DNA of 64,000 nucleotides from Siphonodentalium dalli. Its lineage: Eukaryota > Mollusca > Scaphopoda > Gadilida > Siphonodentaliidae. The DNA lies in NCBI GenBank assembly GCA_032622095.1, contig CP136066.1:50010911-50074910 (forward strand). Direction: 5' to 3'. Shown here in pieces: positions 35,701 through 43,770 of this stretch. The position numbers and the translations under genes are program-made. The notes below the pieces were generated by a model. It did no database searches, had not been told where the DNA came from, and saw only the letters and a list, made by a program, of their open reading frames with translations. Position 1 is the stretch's first letter, and each line of letters opens with the position of its first letter.

Positions 35701-37666
35701 ACCCCAAGAAGGATTTTTGAAATCCGATAAGAATTGCAAGAGTTACAGGCCCTAAATTTTTTGCAGTTTGGGACATGTGCTTGTGACCACATCTCCTCCG
35801 AAGATGTCGAAGTTTGGATGTCAACTGATACGCCAACGTGTGCGGACGAAAGAGTGCACGCGGTGGGCCAAATTTTGCCAGTGTCTGTTCATTATTGTGG
35901 GTATGGGGAGGGGTGGTCCGTGGTACCAATTTTTAATTCTTATCGGAATAAGATGAAACTTGGAATTTAACATCTACAACACCACCCGATCTAGAAACTG
36001 AAAGAATTTCGAAATTCCATTGAAAAACTGACAAAGTTAGGGGCCCTCAAATTTTGCAATTTTGGGCCCATGTGCTTGATAACACATCTCCTCCGAAGAT
36101 GTCGAACTTTGAATGTCATCTGATACGCCAATGTGTGTAGGCTGAAGAGAGCACGCGGTGTGCCAAATTTTGCCAGTGTCGGTTCAGTGTTGTGGTCAGG
36201 GGAGAGGTGGTCCGAGGTACCAAATTTATTTCGTCTCCGAATTATATGAAACTTGGAATATAACATCTACCATACACGCTAATAACAAATCTGAAAACAG
36301 ATCGTAAATCCGTTAAAAACTGGCGGAGATTTTGGAACTCAAAGTTTGAATATGGGCCCATATTCTTTCCAATAACCAAAATGTTCTTCTTTTCCGAATC
36401 AGATGAAATTTATAATATGCAATCTCAGTAAGTAGCATATAACAAAACTTAAAACAATTTTGAAATCCATTGGAAAATCACGGAGTTATGGTCCTTCAAA
36501 AATTGCATTTTGGGCCTGGTGTGACAATTTCCCAATCCCGTCACCCAATTTCGAGGCAGGAGTGGGGTCAATTATAAACACTTGAGATCAACACACAAAT
36601 GTTAAGGACAGTACACAATCATCTTACTTCATATTTTCCATCCCTAAACTGCGAATTGTTCAGTTCATGATTCGCCCTATTATTATACTTCCATGGTGTA
36701 ACCAAGGAAGTATATTGTTTTTCTATTGGGGTAGTTTTCCGTTTATTTGAAAATACTCAGAAACTAATTGCAGCAGGACCGCGAAATCTTTAACGAATAT
36801 AGGCATCCGAGGTCTACTAAAGATAATGATATCCGGATTTCGGCCCATTGTTTCAAGACAGAGTTATAGCCCTTATTCGATTATTTTTCATTATTATTAT
36901 TATACTACAGTATTTTTCAACGCCCAAATCTCTGAATGTATTAGTACTAGAAAACTCAAGTTTGGTACGTATGTTGGGGTAAATGAGTTCTATGCCTTTG
37001 GCTCATAACGGATATTGTCCGCATTTAACCCGTGGAGTTATCTCCCTTTATATGAAAAAATGTCATTTTTATTATCTCGGAAATTATAAGGAGCAGAGCA
37101 TCGAAAATTGGACCGTATGTACACCTCGGTATGCCCTACTGCCCACGGGCATCAAAACTTGTGTCCGCGCTTTCCCTGAAGAGTTACCGCCCATAAACAG
37201 GGGAACCTCTATTTTATTGTACTCTGTTGTTCTCCCGTATCATTCCAGATAACTGCATTTGGTTTTCATAGCCGTGATGACCGTTCTCAGTTTAGTCCGA
37301 AAAAGAAATTTTAACAGGGTCGGCCATATATTTTTACACTGATGTGGGGGCAAAATTTTCTCAAAAATGTTTTTTTGATCGATATTCATCTATTTAAGTA
37401 TATGCATTCCCTGAACGAAAACAAACCCACCCCAAGAAGGATTTTTGAAATCCGATAAGAATTGCAAGAGTTACAGGCCCTAATTTTTTTGCAGTTTGGG
37501 ACATGTGCTTGTGACCACATCTCCTCCGAAGATGTCGAAGTTTGGATGTCAACTGATACGCCAACGTGTGCGGACGAAAGAGTGCACGCGGTGGGCCAAA
37601 TTTTGCCAGTGTCTGTTCATTATTGTGGGTATGGGGAGGGGTGGTCCGTGGTGCCAATTTTTAATC
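29516..37666 (+). repeat. Tandem array of about 1.74-kb repeat units
   Basis: Each unit starts with the near-palindrome TACTTCCATGGTGTAACCA, then AGGAAGTA. It continues through an (ATT)n run and then three or more imperfect sub-repeats of about 300 bp, marked by CTCCTCCGAAGATGTC, GGTCTGAAGAGAGCACGCG and GGGGAGGGGTGGTCCG. Units start at 29518, 31263, 33002, 34741 (cut off after 217 bp), 34958 and 36686 (broken at 37666). The period is exactly 1739 bp between 31263, 33002 and 34741. Units at 34958 and 36686 form a diverged subfamily. The identical frames found in every unit are repeat translations with no domain. I do not recognise the family. Confidence 0.9.
31263..34740 (+). repeat. Two nearly identical 1739-bp units
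   Basis: Units 31263-33001 and 33002-34740 appear identical except for one base that I notice (GTTGATAATAAA at about 32596 versus GTTGATCATAAA at about 34335). This implies very recent duplication or gene conversion, or an assembly artefact. Confidence 0.8.
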
Positions 37667-38889
37667 CAGACTCCAAAACGGATCCAAATCGACCTGTCCC
37701 AGAAAAGTCGTTCATTTTGTTTTCACATTTTGAAAAGGGCTCCAATATTTCAACCAAAACTTTTGGACTTAGAACATTATTTTTTTCTCAGTCAAGTGAA
37801 AAAAGCTCTTCAAAATAATTCCGCTTATATATATAATATATATTATCTATATATACGCCAAAAATTTGTCACTCCCCTCTCTCCGGCTACCCCCATTCCC
37901 CGTGGATGGAACCTACCTCCGATTCGAATACACCCGTCTTGCCGCGGGCCAGTCTCAATGCTCTACCAGAGAACTGATAGAACGCCCGTCGAATTCCAAC
38001 AATCATTTCCAGAATGGTATATTGGTATGAGTTCATATCGGAGCCGTTATATATCAAATAACGTGGATTTTAATATAAACCCACCTATTCGTAAATTGTG
38101 TAGCCCATGGTGTGTGGTAAATTATCATTTTATCGTGTATAGTGTGTCATGAGCTATCTGCGTGCGTGCATTTCACTTTTGTATTTTCCTTTCGCATCTT
38201 CAACGCATTGCATATCATATACAACCAAACAAAATACAAACATTACATTAATTTGATCAAACAAGCCTTCGTTATACGGTGTATATTTCTACTAACGTAA
38301 TGACGACGTATAGCCAATTATTCCATTTGCGATAACAACGATAAACACATAGAAACATGCAAGCATCATCATTTTCGTAAGACAATTTGTATATTGGTTA
38401 TAAACCGTAGTATACTGCTGATAGACATTCAGTTCTTCCGTTAGTATATGTCAGCTGAATTGGAAATGACTCCTTTTATACTTTCGCAAAATAAAACACC
38501 ACTAATAGTTTCGTACACCGTCATTTAAGTCTTGTCAAAAATCAAACGTGAAACAACCGCTCATTATTCCTACCATAAAGGAATCTACTTATAGAGAACG
38601 CTCTTTTCTGTTCAATTACTGTTCAACTCTTTGTGTGTTGTTTGTTAATCACTCATTATATTCTTCGGACCGAACGTTCATTAAGCGCGCTTCATGTTAT
38701 ATATGCGAAAACCGACCCACGTGTTTATTGTTTTATAGATCCGATTCAATAACACATCGACGTTTATATTCTAGTTATTTATCGAATATAAAAAGCATCT
38801 TTACATTATCTTTAGTTTGGTATTATTCGTATTTGATGATTAAAATACACCAAAACATGTTAAAAATAAAAATAAAAGATAGTAGATAA
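37667..38889. other. Non-array DNA inside the 1.74-kb repeat region
   Basis: No gene is supported. On the minus strand, 37921-37985 reads TGGTAGAGCATTG, then about 30 bases later TATTCGAATC. This resembles tRNA A- and B-box promoter elements but does not fold convincingly as a tRNA. An AT-only palindromic run lies at about 37827-37855. Confidence 0.45.
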
Positions 38890-38967
38890 TTTGACGGGAT
38901 TCGAACTCACGTCGCAATAAAACACAAACTGAAGGTTTGACGCTCTCACCACTCGGCTACGCACTGA
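38890..38967 (-). pseudogene. tRNA-like sequence (Ser/Leu type), probably tRNA-derived repeat
   Basis: The minus strand carries TAGCCGAGTGGTGAGAGCG (D-arm style of class II tRNAs), an anticodon-like stem CAAAC/GTTTG, a long variable region, and GAGTTCGAATCCC (B box). The acceptor ends do not pair and the T stem is weak. A working tRNA is therefore unlikely, and a tRNA-derived SINE head or pseudogene fits better. Confidence 0.55.
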
Positions 38968-39074
38968 GCTGTTAATATTAAGAAAATATATTAGTATTAA
39001 ATATAATAGGCATATAACTGTGTATATTTAAACTTTATATCAAACTGATTGAAATGCGTTACTATATATACCCA
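38968..39074. other. Short intergenic stretch
   Basis: Nothing recognised. Confidence 0.4.
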
Positions 39075-39421
39075 TTTTCCGCTATACGGGGAACGGGAAA
39101 ATGCACCTATTCTTCCCACCAAATCCAAAAGGGCTAATTAAAGAGCAAGGTAATGCCGAAGCAGGTACATTTTGGATATTCTATTCACGCCCCCCCCCCA
39201 AATATTGACAAGCTATACTTTAAAAGTAACCTACCCAACGGAGAATGCAAGATGGGGTGGGTGAGACTTTTGGTAAATTCCACCGAAAATCGCAAAGGGG
39301 CAAAATTCAAACATCGAGATAAAAAACATTTTGACGAGTACATCTGATGGATAGTTTTCACGCGCATCTAAAGTGCCATTTTCGAATATTCAGATGGATC
39401 GGTTTACTCGTTACAACGCTA
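39075..39421 (+). repeat. Dispersed repeat of about 340 bp (CAAATCCAAA-GGGTTAAT family), copy 1
   Basis: Contains CACCAAATCCAAAAGGGCTA, GCAGGTAC, CCCAACGGAGA and AAATTCCACCGAAAATCGCA in order. The same order recurs in 39900-40400 and twice in 52225-52930. Its right edge is interrupted by the Helitron at 39422. Confidence 0.7.
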
Positions 39422-39862
39422 TCTACTACATATTTTTGGGACTTCTGTCTGTTTGTCTGTTAGGTATGGCCGGGAAAACTGCCGGACGGATTTCGACGAA
39501 ATTTGATATATAGGGATACTTTTGTCCGGGGAGTGTTTTTGACCTCGACCTGGCCATGACTTTAAAAATGGTCAATTCAATGTCAAATCGTGTAAAACGG
39601 ATGGATTTCCACGAAATTTGATACCTATGGGTACGTTTTTGGACCGGTAAAATTGTGTCCCCGACCTGACCTTGACCTTTAAAATGGTCAATTCAAAGGT
39701 CAAATCGCGCCTTTGGACGGGATTTTGATGAAATTGATACCTAGGGGTAATTTTGTCGTGGGCATGTTTTACACGGGTCAAATCGAGACCCCGACCTGAC
39801 CTTGACCTTCAAAATTGTCAATAGGGAAAACAGCACGGACGAAGTCGGGTCACCCTGGCTAG
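39422..39862 (+). mobile_element. Short non-autonomous Helitron, 441 bp
   Basis: The 5' end TCTACTACATATTTTTGGGA resembles the 5' ends of the array at 15762-18645. It is followed by a CTGTCTGTTTGTCTGT microsatellite and about three 115-120 bp tandem units (marker GACGAAATTTGATA). The 3' end is GGGTCACCCTGGCTAG. The host base before is A and after is T, as Helitrons require. The 3' hairpin is short. No open frame. Confidence 0.75.
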
Positions 39863-40400
39863 TATAATATAAATATTTATACTTAAGTAGTCTATCACTA
39901 ACCTAATTGTAGCCCCAAATCCAAACGTGTAAATAAAGATCTAGTTTAATGCAGGAGCATGTACGTCGGTATACTGTAGGTACGTCTCCAAGATGTATGC
40001 TCAGCGGAGTGCTTGCGTCGGGTGGGTTCAGACTTGGCAAATTCCACCGGAAACAAATGTGGAAAAATACTTAAAAACTCAAACTTTGACACAAAAATTT
40101 GTTGACGTGGTCAGCAGTATCCAGGTGCAACTTTCGAACGATTGATAAGTTTTAGAGTGGACCGTTTAATCCTGGTAGCGCGTAACATTGTTAACGGGTG
40201 AAATATATTACTCAAATTCAACCGCACTATTATTGATGCCAAATTCAAACGGGTTTATCAAGGAGCAAGCTAATGCACGAGCAGGTACAACGATATACCA
40301 TATATACGGCCCAAAGATTTACTGCTCTACCATGAAAGTAACCTGCCCGAGGAGAGCGCGAAACAATTGAAAATCGCGAATCTACTCAATCTAGTGTTTT
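39863..40400 (+). repeat. Dispersed 340-bp-family repeat, two further partial copies
   Basis: CCCCAAATCCAAACGTGTAA at about 39913 and GCCAAATTCAAACGGGTTTA at about 40239 restart the same order of blocks (GAGCAGGTAC, AAAGTAACCTGCCC). Confidence 0.6.
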
Positions 40401-41081
40401 ATATTTTGAACAATGCATGTGGTTGGTAATATATATACGATCACCATTAGTATTAAAACGGACGGGTAAGCACTCAGATGACATTATCGATTGTGATATA
40501 GTTATATCTTTGATTACTGTTAACTCTATTACAAAGAAGTTAATGGGTATAGTGTGGCGATGACGCTCTGAATTAATTGATAAGCGGTCTTTCCTCTTCC
40601 ATTAAAACAAACAATTCTGAATCCGAAACTGAAAGTACTATCCACTAAATGCGATATAACGGAGTTATTTTACATTAATATGATTTGCACCCTTTTGATA
40701 TATATACATGCCGATTACTCTATAAATCAGGCACACCAAATTTCGTGACCGTTGAACAGGATTTGGGCATCCAGGGGAGCGGTTATAATTAGCCATAAAA
40801 TGTATCCCTACTGAATACAAATTAACTGATTGGCTGGGTGAAATGGTGACTCAGTTGGTCAGGACCATGATGCATTAGAGAGTCATTAATCATCATGACA
40901 TAAACCTTTGGAGTATAATTTATTATTTAGAAATGTCAATGCAAGTCCACCATCGGATCATTAAGCACCAATATGCATTCGCATGAAGAGGAATACACAT
41001 ATACGCATAACACTCACATGGGATGGGATGGGATGGGATACCATGGAAGTATATCTGATTCCATGGAATCTGACCTCTAGT
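40401..41081. other. Intergenic, small GGGAT microsatellite
   Basis: GGGATGGGATGGGATGGGAT lies at about 41020-41040, followed by an imperfect palindrome around CCATGGAAGTATA. No gene. Confidence 0.5.
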
Positions 41082-42158
41082 TATTATTATTATTATACTT
41101 GACACTTTTGTAACCACTATTACTCGAAAAGTACAAGAAGTAGGACACTAAAACTTGGTAAGTAGGTTGGGGTACATGAGTTCTATGCCTATGGCCCATA
41201 ACGATTTTGTCCGCGCTTTCACCGAGGAGTTATCTCCCTTTATTTGAAAAAATGTCAGTTTATTATCTCGGAAATTATAAGAAGCAGAGCATCGAAAATT
41301 AGACCGTATGCACATCTCGATATGCCACTACTGCCCACGGGCATAACAACTTGTGTCCGCGCTTTCCCTGAAGAGTTACCGCCCATAGTTGCAAACCTCT
41401 ATTTTATTGTACTCTGTTGTCCTCCCGTATCATTCCAGATAACTGTATTTGGTTTTTTGTAGTCGTGTTGACCGTTGTCAGCTTAGTCCGAGGAAGAAAA
41501 TTTGACAGGGTTGGACATATATTTTTACACTGGGGTGGGGGCAATATTTCGCAATTTTTTTTTATTATTGACATTCATCTATTTAAGTATGTAGATTCCT
41601 GAACGAAAACAAACCCATACCGGAAAGGATTTTTGTAATCCGAGAAGAAATGCAAGAGTTACGGGCCTCAAAGTTTGCAAGTGTCGGTCCCATGTGCTTG
41701 TGACCCTATCTCCTCCGAAGATGTCGAACTTTGGATGTCGTCTGATATCCCAGTGCGTGCGGTCTGAAGAGAGCACGCGATGGGCCAAATTTTGCCAGTG
41801 TCGGCTCAGTGTTGTGGGTCAGGGGAGGGGTGGTCCGGGGTACCAATTTTGTATTCTTCTCCGAATCGGATGACACTTGGAATATAAACATCCATAACCG
41901 CCCAACCGATCTAGAAACTGAAAGAATTTCGAAAATCCATTGAAAAATGTCAGAGTTGTGGGCCTTCAAACAATGCAAATTTGGCCCCATATGCTTGTGA
42001 TCACATCTCCTCCGAAGATGTCAAACTTTGGATGTCAACTGATACGCCAATGCGTGCGGTCTGAAGAGAGCACGCGATGAGCCAAATTTTGCCAGTGTCG
42101 GTTCAGTGTTGTGGGTCAGGGGAGGGGTGGTCCGGGGTACCAAAATTATTTCGTCTCC
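41082..42158 (+). repeat. Partial 1.74-kb repeat unit ending at assembly gap
   Basis: It begins inside the (ATT)n part of the unit and runs to the N gap. It carries many one-base insertions or deletions absent from the other copies, mostly in homopolymers (for example ACGGGCCTC for ACGGGCCCTC and GGTTTTTTG for GGTTTTTG). This looks like uncorrected sequencing error near a contig end. Confidence 0.85.
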
Positions 42159-42258
42159 NNNNNNNNNNNNNNNNNNNNNNNNNNNNNNNNNNNNNNNNNN
42201 NNNNNNNNNNNNNNNNNNNNNNNNNNNNNNNNNNNNNNNNNNNNNNNNNNNNNNNNNN
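42159..42258. other. Assembly gap, 100 N
   Basis: Exactly 100 N. This is a conventional placeholder, so the true length is unknown. Confidence 1.
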
Positions 42259-43616
42259 GGGTCTTGACACGTGAGGACATGTGTGCAACTATGGTCACTC
42301 GCTGGATGCTAGAAGGAACTACTAGGGTGACATATGACCCGTGTTAAATGTACATGGTATCTCGAACCAACACAGTTCTGGGTAAACCTTACTCGAATAG
42401 CCACTCAATACTGTGTCTGGAGAAAATGACCGCGTTTCCTATAAATAACTGTTCATGCGACTCATACAGTATGACGCCACAGCCCACACACATAACTTAA
42501 CCAATATCGCCTGTATAACTATTTTCCGATGCTTCAAACTAGCGCTATTTTTAGTTGTGTGACAAATCTGGCACTGTATAGAGATTCCAACACTCGCCCA
42601 ATTGGATAAATCGATTTGCTGATACTATGTTGTGATTGGTTGAGACTGACGTGATGCTTGTTTGTGGTAATAGGGATCCCCCAAATACCTCAGATTATGT
42701 ACAGCCTTATTCCAGAATTGAAACCAATATAAAAAACTATGATCGGTTCACACATATAATATGACCAAGAAATTTGTGGTGAAATATAATGTGCTTTATA
42801 GTCGATTAACTCATTTAAGCAATGTTCATGATTCTGTCCATCAAGGTGGTATGTGAGTCGTATATACATGTATGGTACGTGTGGATGTTGGTATTTGAAT
42901 GTGCTATTTATAACACGCCAATCACCCCTCGACCAATGGAAGTTATCTAATGAGGTCCGGGGACGGACCTTTATATACTATATGTATAAAGATCTCTAAG
43001 TCGTCGCCTGTTCTATAAAACGGTCAGTCGTGATCAAAACAAGCTTATGCATTGTATTCGCGTCACACACCTTGATTGGCAAATCGTGCACTCCCGTTCA
43101 TTCGGTATTCGGACGAGTTGCATGGGTATTTGCTTTGTCCTGAACAATGGCAAAATTTATTACCCCCCCCCCCCATACCAACAGTGAACACATGTAATCA
43201 ACGACAGACCGTTTTACAGCGCAGACAACAACAACTAAGAGATATTTAAAGTAACTAAAGGTCGATAACCGGACCCCATTGAATAACTTACATTGGTCGA
43301 AAGTGCTGTTTGCATGTGATATAATAAATCCGGCTGGTGGAAGGTATGGAATAAAAAAATCCGATACGTAGGAATAAATGCACACAAGAATATAAATGTA
43401 GTGTGCTCTCTAATTAATCCACGATTAACACAACAGTCAATTGAAATGTCATGATTCCGCACAAATACGATGCATTGAACTATCTGGGTGTAATACCTAC
43501 AGTATATATATGCCATGGAGTATTGATTGGTATTCACCGGACCAGGTTTGTAAGACTGGTAAGAGAAACTCATCACTTATTGTAAGTTTCTCGGGCCGAT
43601 TGAGTGTTATAAATAT
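42259..43616. other. Intergenic, nothing recognised
   Basis: Short frames only. A poly-C run lies at about 43161-43174. The 1.74-kb repeat does not continue after the gap. Confidence 0.5.
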
Positions 43617-43721
43617 GTTATAAGCACGGCATCCGATTTATGATCGAAATAAACACCACGCGCGCACTCTGGGCGCTTATGATCTTTATTTCGCTTATAA
43701 ATCGGACGCCGTGCTTATAAC
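43617..43721. repeat. Foldback just beyond the 3' end of gene 2
   Basis: The 37-bp arms GTTATAAGCACGGCATCCGA... (43617-43653) and its mirror (43685-43721) differ at three positions. The loop is 31 bases. AATAAA lies in the arms on both strands (plus 43648-43653, minus 43690-43685), so on the gene 2 strand it could serve as the polyadenylation signal about 80 bases after the stop. Paralogous homology with the gene 1 flank stops where this foldback begins. Confidence 0.85.
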
Positions 43722-43770
43722 GTATATTTCCGTCCTCGCGTGTATGCGTGATAATATTTCGCAATCAGTT

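Noticed and set aside
37921-37985. Second tRNA gene on the minus strand
   Set aside because: A- and B-box-like words are present but I cannot fold acceptor, anticodon and T arms together.
37496-38152. 218-codon plus-strand frame
   Set aside because: Its first part is the 1.74-kb repeat and the rest is unrelated flanking DNA. No domain or coding composition is seen.
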